The translations under genes and the position numbers were made by a program. Shown piece by piece: positions 18,401 to 29,281 of a stretch of 64,000 nucleotides of DNA; positions within the stretch are counted from its first letter, which is position 1, and every line of letters begins with the position of its first letter. The notes beneath the pieces are model-generated. The model had not been told where the DNA came from. It worked only from the letters and a program-made list of their open reading frames with translations, and made no database searches. The stretch comes from Caenorhabditis elegans (Eukaryota > Nematoda > Chromadorea > Rhabditida > Rhabditidae): positions 2,790,001 through 2,854,000 of the forward strand of contig NC_003281.10 in assembly GCF_000002985.6 (NCBI RefSeq), given 5' to 3'.

Positions 18401-21002
18401 AATTTTAACGAAAATTCCGAAAAAGTGCAAAGTTTTTAAAAAAATTTCTCACAAAAATCGGAAGATTTTGAATAATTTTTAAAAAATGCCACAAAAAATT
18501 TCTTTTTGAAAAATCCCGAACTTTTTATGATACTCCATAAAAAATGGCCTAAAAAGTGCAATTTTCGAAAATTTTAACGAAAAAAATTATAAAAAATTAA
18601 ATTTTTTAAAATTCAAATTTTCAGACACAAAAACGTGAAGCGAGAAGAGCTGAAAGCGAATCCAAAATGGCTTCCAAACGAGAAAAAAGTGATGATTAGC
18701 TATGCAAATTCAATTATTCATAAACAATCAGTAATCGATGGAACGTTGATAATTGATGATAAAGCTAATATTAAATGTGCTGGATGCAAGTGTCAATTGG
18801 GAAAAATTCAAAAAAGTACGCGTTTTTAGGCTGAAAAATCGGATTTTTTGTAAATTTCATCCAAAAATTCGAAATTTTCAGATCATCCGGATATCTATTG
18901 CTTTAATCAAATTGCAACCACAATGACTGCTGGTCAAAAAAAGATTCAATTTGTCGATAAACTCAATATGTCACAATTATCGATTTATATGGCTCAATTG
19001 ATATTAAATGGATGTGAAACACAATCATCAATGAAATTAGTTATAAGAACATTGGATAAAGTACCATATATGCTTGTATGGTTACTTGATTCATATGTTG
19101 TTATTGCTAATGGTACACTTGAAGGTGATTTTTAAGAAAATTGGAAAAATACAGTTAAATTGCGTTGGAAATCGATAAAAATTTGGATTTTTTGAGAAAA
19201 ATTATTCTTCTCAAAAAAAAAAATTTTTTTTTAATTGTTTAACTGATAGCTTTAAATATTGGTTCAAAAAGTCAAATTCCAAAAAATATTTAGAAATTCA
19301 GTTAAAATTGCGAGAAAACTTTCTGTTTTGAAAATAAAATTTAAAAAAAAATTAATTTTTCTCAAAATTTATTTCCTCTGGAAACCTAAGTTTTTTTTTC
19401 AGAAATAAAAAAAAGCACTTTTTTTTTTGAAATTTCCGCTAAACATTTTGTGAAAATCAGTACAAAATTAATATTTTTAAAAAATTTAAAAATTTGAGAA
19501 AAAAAAGGTTTTTTTTTGGAAATTTTGACAATGTCGAATATAAGACGGGAAAACAAAATTCTGAAAAAGCGTATTGCGCAACACATTTGACGCGCAAAAT
19601 ATCTCGTAGCAAAAACTACAGTAATCCTTTAAAGGACTACTGTAGCGCGGTTGTGTCGATTTACGAGCTCGATCGATACTAAGAATCTCAGAAATTGAGC
19701 TCGTAAATCGACACAACCGCGCTACAGTAGTCATTTCAAAGATTACTGTAGTTTTCGCTACGAGATATTTTGCGCGTCAAATATGTTGCGCAGTACGCAT
19801 TCTCAGAGTTTAGTGGTCCCGTAATAACTAAAGCGAAAAAAATTAATTTATTAAAATATTTAAAGCTCAAATATTAGGTAAAAATCGCACGATTTGACGT
19901 TTTTTTTCAGAAAGAATACCTAAAATTTAGTGAATTTTCAGACAAAAATTTTTTTTTTACAAATTTTCGAAAAAATTATCCCGTGGTGGAGAGTTGAACT
20001 CATGTTTGTTTGTTTTTTCTGGACCCTTTTTTTCCTTTTTTTTTTTTGGGACGGAAAAATTTGCAAAAAATGTTCCCGTGGTGGAGAGTTGAAAGCTTTT
20101 TTTTAAAATTTTTAAGTAATTGATTTTTTTTTGAAATAAAACAATTGTATATAAATTAAGCTGTGATAAAAATCGATAAAACTTTCATTTTTTGAGAAAT
20201 TAATTTTTTCTGAAATTTTTTTTTCCAGATATTGTGAAATTTTTTTTTTTGGACTTTTGCAGTTTTTAAACTGATCAAAAATATTTAGAAATTCTGTGAG
20301 TATTAAAAATTTCGAAAAAAATTTCAAAAAAAGTTTTTTCGGAATTTTTTTTGAAAAAAAACCATTTTCTTTTTTTTTTAATATATTTTTTTTTCTGGAA
20401 ATTTAAGTTTTTTTTCAGAAATTCAAAATATTGAAATTTCTGAAAAATAACACCCACCTTCTTCAATTAAACAAAAATCATTTTTCAGAAACAGTGATAA
20501 TTTTTTGTGAAAAAATCTGTACAAAAATTAGATTTTAAAAAATTTAAATTTGAAAAAATAATTTTTTCAAAAATTTGAAAATTAAAAAAATTGCCTAAAA
20601 CAAATTTTCGAAAAAATGTCAAAAAAATTTTTTTTCGAAATTTTAAAATCTATCAATTTCGCATGCCCTTTTTACCTATATACCCTTTTTAATCAATTAA
20701 TTAATTTTTCCACCGAAAAAATCCCAATTTTTGCAGGACTCCGCTCGGAAGAGGCCGAAGGATCAGTACTCGTACCATTCCCAGCAATTAAACTATTATA
20801 TAAAGTATTCAATAATCAAACAGCTTCAAATGATCCACGTGCAAATGGAGAAGATACTTCTGTTGGATTAATTGATCTACCACTTCCATGTTGTGAAATG
20901 CTCATTGAGCTTCTGCTCAGGAGCTCACTTCGGAGCCCACCGGCTTGCCGTGCTGTCGGGCAGTTCTTTGTTGGATACCTTCAAATTGATGACAAAATTT
21001 AA
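15431..21002 (+). CDS. UBE3D-like E3 ubiquitin ligase (HECT_2 family)
   Basis: Six exons, 15431-15591, 15643-15846, 16909-17292, 18625-18815, 18882-19124 and 20737-21002, give 482 residues. The N-terminal part is followed by a lysine/serine-rich basic stretch (KKSSKKAKKAEK) that resembles a nuclear signal. The middle carries ordered cysteines: ICARCKQLI, FFCRDSCGASC and IKCAGCKCQLG, as in UBE3D. The C terminus (DLPLPCCEMLIELLLRSS ... VGQFFVGYLQ) matches the family's LP..c..LL..L..S...f.vGYL ending. Family knowledge: UBE3D (UBE2CBP) binds the E2 UBE2C and cyclin B and has a HECT-like domain. The worm protein is about 90 residues longer than the human one, mostly in the basic insert. Exon 3 has a tandem tagcag acceptor that would add or drop one residue. 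Introns 2, 3 and 5 are long and AT-rich. Confidence 0.75.
17268..18068 (+). repeat. tandem duplication of 670 bp carrying the 3' edge of UBE3D exon 3
   Basis: 17268-17400 and 17938-18068 match over about 130 bp, including the last 25 coding bases of exon 3 (gtggagccagttgcgatcct), its donor ataggtagcc and the following intron. The second copy is a decoy donor without an exon body in front. Confidence 0.8.
19543..19829. repeat. palindromic element, family P2 copy 1
   Basis: Arms gcgcaaaatatctcgtagc, ctacagtaatcctttaaa and ctactgtagcgcggttgtgt are mirrored on the far side of a short unique centre. Ends read gacgggaaaacaaaattctg and tagtggtcccgtaa. Copies at 32502-32785 and 44067-44380. In UBE3D intron 5. 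Confidence 0.8.
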
Positions 21003-22321
21003 ATTTTTCTGCCTAAAATTGCATTTTTTTTCTAAAAATGAGGAGTTTTTCAAGTTTTATTTATTTTTAATTTAATTTTTTTTGTAATTTTAGTGAAAAT
21101 TTTCAATATTTTTACAAGAAAAAAATCACAATTTTTGAGTTAAATTTTGAAAAATTCCTATTTCTGGTATTTTTTTTGCAAAAAAAATCAATTTCTGGAT
21201 AATTCGAATTTTTAAACAAAATTTCAGACATTATTCGCCTAATTTTTATAAAATTAAAATAATTTCGGTTTTTTCGCGAATTTTCGGTGATATTTCCACA
21301 AAATTCAAATTTTGACTTTTTAGCTAAAAATCGAAAAAAAATTCGAAATTTTAGTTCAAATCCAAAAATCTGAAATTTCCCTACTTATTTCTCAAAAAAA
21401 AAATTTTACCCTTGTTAGGGAAAAATTTTTTTTTGTGAAAAATCTGAATTTTTCCTTTTTTTTCCCCCTTTCGTTGTACATTTTTATCCATTTTCTTCGT
21501 TTTCCGAGTGCAAACGCGCTCCACTGACAATCTCTTTGTAATTCTCACTGGAGCGTTGTTGCATCCTATTTTTATTCATTTTTCCTCCAATTGCCTGCCT
21601 TTTCCCCTTCCAGATACCTGTACAAAATTAAATTTTTCCTGGTTTTTTTTCGTCAAAGTTTCCTTTTTTTTTGCTGTTTTATTAACATATTCGGCCAATC
21701 CCGAGGCTGCTAGAAATGGGATATTGTTAGCGGTTTTTTTTCGTTTTTTGATGGTTCTAATAAATGTGAAACGCGGTATTTTAAAAAATTTTCAGCAAAA
21801 AAGAAATGTTTTTGATTTTTCAGGAAATATAATTAAATAATTTTCAAAAATTGAGTTTTTCAAAAAAAAAATTCAGTAAATTTTCTGCAAATTTCTTTAA
21901 ATGTAATTTTTTTTAATTTCACAATTTTTCATGAAAATTCCCTTTTCCGGTTTTTTTTTGGAAAAAATAGAAACCTTTTTTCAATTTCAATACAATTTTG
22001 AGCAAAAATCAGATTTTCCAGGAAAAAATTGATATTTCGATTCAAAAATTTCAAAAGTTTTTTTGCCAATTTTAATGAAATTTTGTGGTTTTTCTCGGAA
22101 AAATGCTTCAAATTGCAGAAAAGTTTGATTTCTACAACGAAAAAGTAAAAAAAATTCAACAGAGAAATATTAAATTAACAAAAAATGGGATATGAACAAT
22201 GAATCTCAAATCTACAACTAAAAAAAGGAAAAAATAACTATAAAGATCATGAGGAGGGGAGGGAAACATGGATTTTTAAGCACAAAATTCTTCAAAATTT
22301 TCAGGAAAAAATGCGAAAAAT
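21003..22321. other. region between UBE3D-like and tufm-1 3' ends
   Basis: AT-rich. A pyrimidine-rich stretch with ccccttccag at 21605-21613 could be an acceptor of a 3'UTR exon, and AATAAA-like taataaatg near 21761 could end it, but no coding exon is supported. The 110-residue open frame at 21508-21840 looks non-genic. Confidence 0.4.
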
Positions 22322-24936
22322 TTATGGTTGTCCCTCGAAAGCCTTCGCAGCCGGATTGTCCTTTGGAGAATTGGAAAAATCTGGTTTCAAACGTTTTTCG
22401 ACCATATCTCCGTATGGATTGAATCCCAATCGTTCCATTTCAGCTTTCATCAGCTTTTTCTTCGATTTCGGGTCCTTTTCGTCGTTGGTTAGTGGTGGAA
22501 GAACGTCGGTGAACACACCGGTTCCAATTGTTTTGGCTCCTTTACGAATTGTGAATCTTTGTTGGGGCTCGATGAACATTTGGGAATTCAGTGAGAGCTC
22601 GACTCTGAAAGAAAAATTGAATTTTTGATTAGTTTCAAGGGAAAAAACAATTTTTCAATGAAATTTTGAAACTTTTTGTTTTTTCAATTTTTCGGAAAAT
22701 ATTTAACAAAAATCTTAAATTTCAGTAGGCTCTCTTTTTTTTTTGAAGAACAATTGTCAAATAACAATTCTACCATAGCAATATGGCCACAAAAGTTGAT
22801 TTTTAGTCATTTTTAAATTAAAGAAATAATTTTAGTAGCCAAAATTCTTATAAGTACGATTTTAAGCTCGTTTTCCGGTTTTTTTTTCCGATTTTCAAGA
22901 GAAAAATCTACAAAAGTAGCCTGATTCACAACACAAAAATTGGTGGAAAATGTGATTTTTCTGCCAAAAAGTGTCATTTTTTCGAGTAGAAAGCATCAAT
23001 TACCTCACAAATCGCAAATCGCGAATTTTAGAATTAAAAATCCTAGTTGTCACGAAAATTGACTGGAAATATTGAATTTTCTGTCAAAATATTTTAGAAA
23101 TCGGATCTATTGGAGAAATTTCGATTTTCAAAATTAAAAGATTCAAGATCGTATTTAAATAAAAAATACGAGAAATTAAGAATTTATAGTGATTTTTTTT
23201 CGCTGAAAATTTTTTATATAACTTTTTTCGTCTCTTTTAATCCGCAGAAAGATCACTTCTCCAATAAAACTATTTCTTTTGAAAATTCATTTTTAAATTC
23301 GATTTCTAAAATTTTCAGACAGGTAATTCAATTTTTGTAACAACTATGATTTTTGGAACTTAAAAAGTATATTTGTGATGATTTCTGCTCGAAAAACATG
23401 AATTTTCGACAGAAAACCAGATTTTCTTAATTTTTCAGAGTTTCTGTGCTGAAAATCGGCTAATTTTTGGTCCAGCAAAATCCCTTACTCCGCAGATTCT
23501 CCAGGCATCACAAAGTCTTTTCCAATAATTCTGACACTTGCTCCACTGTCCCATGTCAATGAGAAGACGTGCTCACTGAAATAGTTGGCAATCGGTGTCT
23601 TGGCGCCTCCTTCGCTCTCTTTGAGCACATAAAGTTGAGCTTTAACCTTATCAGTGACCTTATGTTTGTGTCCTTGTGGAAGTAAAACACATCCTCTACG
23701 AACATCTTTTGGTCCTAAACCACGAAGAAGCACACCCAATTGATCTCCAGGCTCGGCTTGATCGACAGTTTTACGGAAGGATTCTAATCCAGAGATTACT
23801 GATTTCACAGTGGTTCCATCTTTTGTTCCTCCAACAATTTCAATCTTATCTCCTCTCTTCAAAATTCCTCTCTCAAGCTTTCCAGTGATAACTGTTCCAC
23901 GCCCGACGATCGAGTAAACGTGCTCCGCTGCAAACATTGGCTCCTCGTTCACTTTTCTCTCTGGGATCACAAATTTGTTATCGAGAACTTCAAGGAGCTG
24001 CTTGACGGCTTCTTCTCCAATTTCTGGCTGTTTTCCTTCAAGAGCACAGAGAGCCGATCCAAAGATAACCGGACATGTGTCTCCTGGATATCCAAACTCG
24101 TTGAGCTGCTCGCGAATGTCCATTTCTACGAGTTCACGGGTTTCTGCGTCGGGAACCTCGTCGACTTTGTTCATGAATACTACGATATTGTCAAGTGGAA
24201 CTCCGACTTGACGAGCCAACAGTAAATGCTCTCTTGTCTGTGGCATTGGTCCATCGGTGGCTGCTACGACGAGAATTGCTCCCTCCATTTGTGCGGCACC
24301 CGTGATCATATTCTTGATGTAATCAGCGTGTCCGGGGCAATCGATATGAGCGTAATGGCGTTTGGCAGTCTCATATTCCAAGTGGAAAGCGTTGATGGTG
24401 ATACCACGGGCCTTTTCTTCTGGCGCATTGTCGATATCTTCGTATTTACGGTATTTGGCTCCTTTTGATGTGGCGAGGACTGAAAATTGAAGTTTTTTGG
24501 AGGATAAAGGTGAAATAAGTCACAATTTTCTGAAAATTTAGATTTTTTAATGGATTTTGCTAGATAAAACCGGTGGAAAACGTCGTATTTTCAAAGAAAT
24601 TCAACCCGTACTCTTTGTAATTGCCGAGGTGAGCGTAGTCTTTCCGTGATCGACGTGCCCGATGGTTCCCACATTCAAATGTGGCTTATCTCTCTTGAAA
24701 ACGGCTTTTCCTCCTGGAACAGCCAGGTGACGAGCCTGCATCAACGATACTTGCTGCATTTTTTGCTCGCATAGTGTGACGGTCTCTGAAAACTCGAATT
24801 TTACGAAAAAAAAACAACTATTTTTTTCGTATTTATATGGCAAAAATGTATTTTGCAGAGGAAAATTTACTCGATTTCTAAATTCAAACTCACTGAAAAC
24901 ACCGACATTTCGGCTGAGAAGATTCAAAATCTGCAT
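22322..24936 (-). CDS. tufm-1: mitochondrial translation elongation factor EF-Tu 1
   Basis: Four exons, 24894-24936, 24612-24785, 23489-24479 and 22322-22604, give 496 residues. An N-terminal basic and hydroxylated leader of about 40 residues fits mitochondrial import. GTPase motifs follow: GHVDHGKT (G1, near 57-64), RGITIN (G2), DCPGHADY (G3), NKVD (G4) and the SAL motif (G5). Domains 2 and 3 end at [17 protein letters not shown]-terminal extension of about 57 residues, rich in K, E and P, follows ([18 protein letters not shown] ...). Family knowledge: nematode mitochondria use two EF-Tu proteins, and EF-Tu1 has a long C-terminal extension that lets it bind tRNAs lacking the T arm. The length and position of the extension point to EF-Tu1. 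The stop is TAA at 22322-22324. Confidence 0.93.
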
Positions 24937-26963
24937 GTTTCCGGCAAGAGGCCCAAATCTGTAGTTTCCCTAAAAACAGGTGATTTTTTTAGAGATTTTC
25001 TAGTGATTTTGCAGCGAAAAGTGGCAGAACACACGGATAATCGATTTTTAATTCAATTTTATCAAAAAAATTAGAAAAAATCAATGAAATTGAAGGTTTT
25101 TCAGGGAAAAAAAGAAAAAAAAAGAAAATTAAATGATGCAAAAAGTCCGCAATTTCGGACGAACACAACACCGAATCCTACGACAAATTGCACACAAAAC
25201 ACCACTTGATGCTTGTCGACCGTACCCCGCGAAATCATCGGTTTGTTTATTTCTTCCGCGGTTTTTTTTTCCATTTCCGCATCGATTTTTAGCATTTTCA
25301 TATGATTTTTAATCGATTTTTCACTGATATTCATCGAAAATAGCCCAAATTCTATGTAAATAGCAGAAAAAGTCATTGAAACCACGGAAAAACTCCCAAA
25401 AATCGAAGAATTTGCGGGGGGCCGCGAGAGGACAAGGTTTTCTGATAAGAAACGCGAGATTCGTGTAAAATACGATGATAAAGCCGCTGATAACGCTTTT
25501 TTGCCCGGCTAATTGTAAGAAAAAGCAACGAAATGTTGAAAATCAACTGGTTTTATCGAATTTTTGGCGAAAAACCGGATTTTCAAGATTTTCCGACCGA
25601 AAATGCGTTTTTTTCAGCGCAAAAGTGCGCGCGAAATTCAAATTTCATCAATTTCTAATCTTCCAATTGTTTTACAGCGCTTTTTTCCAATATTACAATA
25701 TTTTTTGGCTACTTTTCAGTGAAAAACGAACAAAAACCGTTCCCATTCACAATTGTTTGCGGCCAGCAATACGAAAATCAATGAAAAACCGACGAATTTC
25801 GCAATTTTCTCGCATTTTTGAGGCAAAAAATCGGAATTTTCTGCATTTTTCTCACTTTTTCTCGAAAATGGGCCTAAAAATCGGGTATTTCTATGATAAT
25901 TCACCGAAAATCCCTGAGATTTTCACATTTTCTAAAAAATTGTTAGGATTTGAAGCCTTTTTCCATTAGAAAGTTTTATTTTCAAGCCGTGAAGACTCAT
26001 TTTTCTATGAAATTTGGGATTTTCAATCGATTTCCCGAGTTTTTAACAGAATTTCACTGAAAATCATTCATTTTTTGACCGATTTGAACCAAATTTTTGT
26101 TGAAAATTCCGGATTTTGCACATTTTCAATCATCTCCAGCTCATTTTCGACACAATTTGTGTGCTCCAGCTGTGAAAACATGGGCTCAAACACTGATTTG
26201 CTCAATTTAAATGACCATTGTATTCGGGTTTTTGGGGATTTTTGTGGTTTTCTGGAAAAAAAAAGTCCCAAAATAGTTTGAAATTCGGAAAAAAACTACA
26301 AAAAAAACCAAAAAATCGGGATTTTTTAATTTCTGCTAAATTCGAACTCCGCCCACTTTCTATGATTGGTTGGAAAGTGGGCGGAGCGATTCGCTGATTG
26401 GTCACAGTTCGAATTTAGCCGAAATTCAAAAATCTCAAGTTTAAAATTTGAAATTTTAGTTCCGTTTTTTAATTGTTTCTCCGGAATTAGAGACTATTTT
26501 AAATTACTAACTGATACAGTTGTGATCGTGCTAAGACCCTCTGTAGGCAGGAAGCAGGCGCGTAGGTCGCCTACGTAGGCGCGCAGGCATTTTTGTGTCA
26601 ATTTTCAAATAAAAAATCGATTAATCCTGCTGCCTCTTCCTTCCATTTCAATAGATCATCTGTTTGTGTTCCTTTTCTGCTGACAACTACCTCTGACTGT
26701 CTGCGTCTCCCCTCTCCCTCCAATCTATCACCATCCTCGTGCAATAGTGTGACCCCCTTTTGAGTATTCTCCAATATTTTTCAAATATAAACAAATTTTC
26801 TACTTTTTCCAAAGTTTTGTTTAGTTTTTGATTAGTTGATAATATGAAAAATCTGGAAATTCGAGCTGAAATTTGAAGGAAAATCAATTTTTAACTGAAA
26901 TAAAAATTTGAACATACACAAAAATTAGCAGAAAATTCATTTTTTCCCCAATTTTCGCGATTT
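24937..26963. other. divergent intergenic region, tufm-1 (-) / PIP4P (+)
   Basis: No gene is supported. A short aggcaggcgcgtaggtcgcc-type array lies at 26540-26590. At 26625-26760 a CT-rich, AT-poor stretch (tctgactgtctgcgtctccc) resembles a worm promoter and could serve the lipid phosphatase gene. Open frames at 25101-25385 (-) and 25475-25969 (+) have the phenylalanine/lysine bias of AT-rich noncoding DNA. Confidence 0.4.
26336..26421. repeat. hairpin MITE with CCGCCCACTTT arms, three copies
   Basis: ctaaattcgaactccgccca and its inverse flank gattggttggaaagtgggcg / gattcgctgattggtc. Copies also at 27990-28071 and 28240-28362, the last with changed spacing. All share outer arms gctaaattcgaa...ttcgaatttagc. 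Confidence 0.75.
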
Positions 26964-27745
26964 CACTGCAACTTTTTCCTCACGAGGGACGAGGAAAAGT
27001 GGTTTCTAGGCCATGGCCGAGGGGCCGACAAGTTTCAGCGGCCATTTATCTTGCTTTGTTTTCCGTTTGTCTTCTTTCGTTTTTCACTTATTTTTTTCGT
27101 TTTTTCTTAATAAAACTGATAAATAAATATTTTTTGCAGATGCTAAAACAATTTCCAAGTAAAAAAATTATGTTATCAGCCGGCAAGCAGCGGTGAAAGT
27201 GGGCATTGTAATATGATGGATTACGGGAATACAAAACCTAAACTTTTTCTGAAACATGATACATATGATGCTTAAATGCTGAGACTACCTGATTTTCATA
27301 ACGAGACCGCTGAAAAAGTTTTGAGGTTTCCAAAATTCAACTTTTTTGGTGAAAAAGTAGAGATTTTCGCACAAAAAGTTGAATTTTGAAAGCCTCAAAA
27401 CTTTTTCAGCGGTCTCGTTATGAAAATCAGGTAATTTCAGCATCATATGTATCATGTTTCAGAAGTTTAGGTTTTGTATTCCCGTAATCCATCATTTTAC
27501 ATTGCCCACTTTCACCGCTGCTTGCCGACTGAATACATAATTTTTTTACTTGGAAATTGTTTTAGCATCTGCAAAAAATATTTATTTATCAGTTTTATTA
27601 AGAAAAAACGAAAAAAAATAAGTGAAAAACGAAAGAAGACAAACGGAAAACAAAGCAAGATAAATGGCCGCTGAAACTTGTCGGCCCCTCGGCCATGGCC
27701 TAGAAACCACTTTCCCTCGTCCCTCGTGAGGAAAAAGTTGCAGTG
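26964..27745. repeat. 782-bp palindromic element, family P3 copy 1
   Basis: Arms starting CACTGCAACTTTTTCCTCAC and ending in its inverse run about 390 bp each, nearly perfect. The centre (aaaaagttgaattttgaaag) also pairs. A second, 667-bp copy is at 30684-31350 within the next gene's intron. Each arm is open for about 65 residues, which explains the matching frames on both strands. Confidence 0.85.
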
Positions 27746-27882
27746 GATTTTAGCATTTCTGGTGTGATTTTCCAAACGAAATGCCGGTTTAAACCGGAAA
27801 ATTTTGTATTTTTCCTCTAAATTGTGATAATACCCACTCACAAGCTCCCTTATATTTCAATAATAATAGAATAATGACCGTG

Positions 27883-27928
27883 CGAAACGGCCATGTGTCG
27901 ATTTACGCAGCTCGTGTACTCCTCGAGG
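27883..27928 (+). repeat. solitary copy of the tcgatttacgcagctcgtgt element
   Basis: gccatgtgtcgatttacgca and gctcgtgtactcctcgagga match the arms that bracket the minisatellite at 1591-2286. Confidence 0.6.
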
Positions 27929-28380
27929 AAAAAAACCCGTTAAAAAAATCACGAATATTTTCAATTTTGGCTAAATTCCCTTTAAAATGAGCGAACTCCG
28001 CCCACTTTATCTGATTGGTTGGAAAGTGGGCGGAGCGATTCGCTGATTGGTCGCAGTTCGAATTTAGCCAAAATTGAAAAATCGCGATCTTTAAAGTGAT
28101 TTTTCCGGCTTTTTTGTTGTTATGTGAACTTTCGCTGTTAATGTGAAATTCAGAAAATCTACGAAAAAAGGAAAAAAAATCACGGAAGAATGAAAAATCC
28201 AACTTTTAAAAACGAGAATTTTCAGTTTTGGCTGAATTCCCTCCAAAATGAGAACTCCGGGAGGACCAATCAGCATCTTCAAACTCCGCCCACGCAATCT
28301 GATTGGTTCAAAAGTGGGCGGGGCGATTCGCTGATTGGTTGCAGTTCGTATTTAGCCAAAATTCAAAAATCACGTTTTTA

Positions 28381-29104
28381 AATGTGGAGTAGCGCCAGTG
28401 GGGAAATTGCTTTAAAACACGCCCATGGGGTCACAATGACCAAATATCATAGTAAAAAAATTCAAAAAAATTTTCTAAATCTTATATGATTTTTTGAAAA
28501 TTGAAAAAATCTCGAATTGCATCAAATTCCTATTTGAATTACCGCCAATAGTTCGATGTTCGATGGAGCGCGCTTGCATTATTTTAACTTTTATTTATTA
28601 GTTTTTCTTATTTTTGATTGATTTTTCATGTTTTTTTGAGTAATTTTACTGGAAATTTAATGAAAAATTCAAGATAAATGTACTTTTTTATTAAAAAGCG
28701 GGCGCTAAGGCCTTAATCTTTTAAATATATTATTTCAGGCTCAACGTCGTTGAAAAACGTGCTATCTCTGTTTTCAATTATTTTTAGTGAACAATCTACA
28801 TTTATCTTGAATTTTTCATTAAATTTCCAGTAAAATTACTCAAAAAAACATGAAAAATCAATCAAAAATAAGAAAAATTAATAAATAAAAGTTAAAATGA
28901 TGCAAGCGCGCTCCATCGAACATCGAACTATTGGCGGTAATTCAAATAGGAATTTGACGCAATTCGAGATTTTTTTCAATTTTCAAAAAATCATATAAAA
29001 TTTAGACATTTTTAAAAAAATTTTTTACTATGATATTTGGGCATTGTGGTACCATAGGCATGTTTTAAAGCAATTTCCCCACTGGCGCTACTCCACATTT
29101 AAAA
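28381..29104. repeat. 724-bp palindromic element, family P4
   Basis: The left arm tgtggagtagcgccagtggg and its inverse at the right end enclose about 350-bp arms that include gatggagcgcgcttgcatta. A shorter relative is inserted at 49436-49716 and a fragment is at 63625-63720. No coding potential. Confidence 0.85.
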
Positions 29105-29281
29105 GTAGGATTTTCCATTTTCGGGATTTATGGCTAAGTGTTTCAAAGCAAAATCTAGCACAAAGTTTATGAATTTAGGATGAAATTCTCTATTTTTCAC
29201 TGAATTTTTTCCGATTTTTCGCTCATTTTTCACGTATAAAACCCGCCAAACCCCCTAAAATCTTCAAATTTTTCTGTAGGA

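Noticed and set aside
25475..25969. 164-residue + open frame between tufm-1 and PIP4P
   Set aside because: Dominated by F, K, N and S as in random AT-rich worm DNA; no family, no splice or leader site.
26999..27841. Matching frames of 65-109 residues on both strands (also 30719-31440)
   Set aside because: They are the two arms of the P3 palindrome, so the same peptide appears four times; no promoter or family supports a gene.
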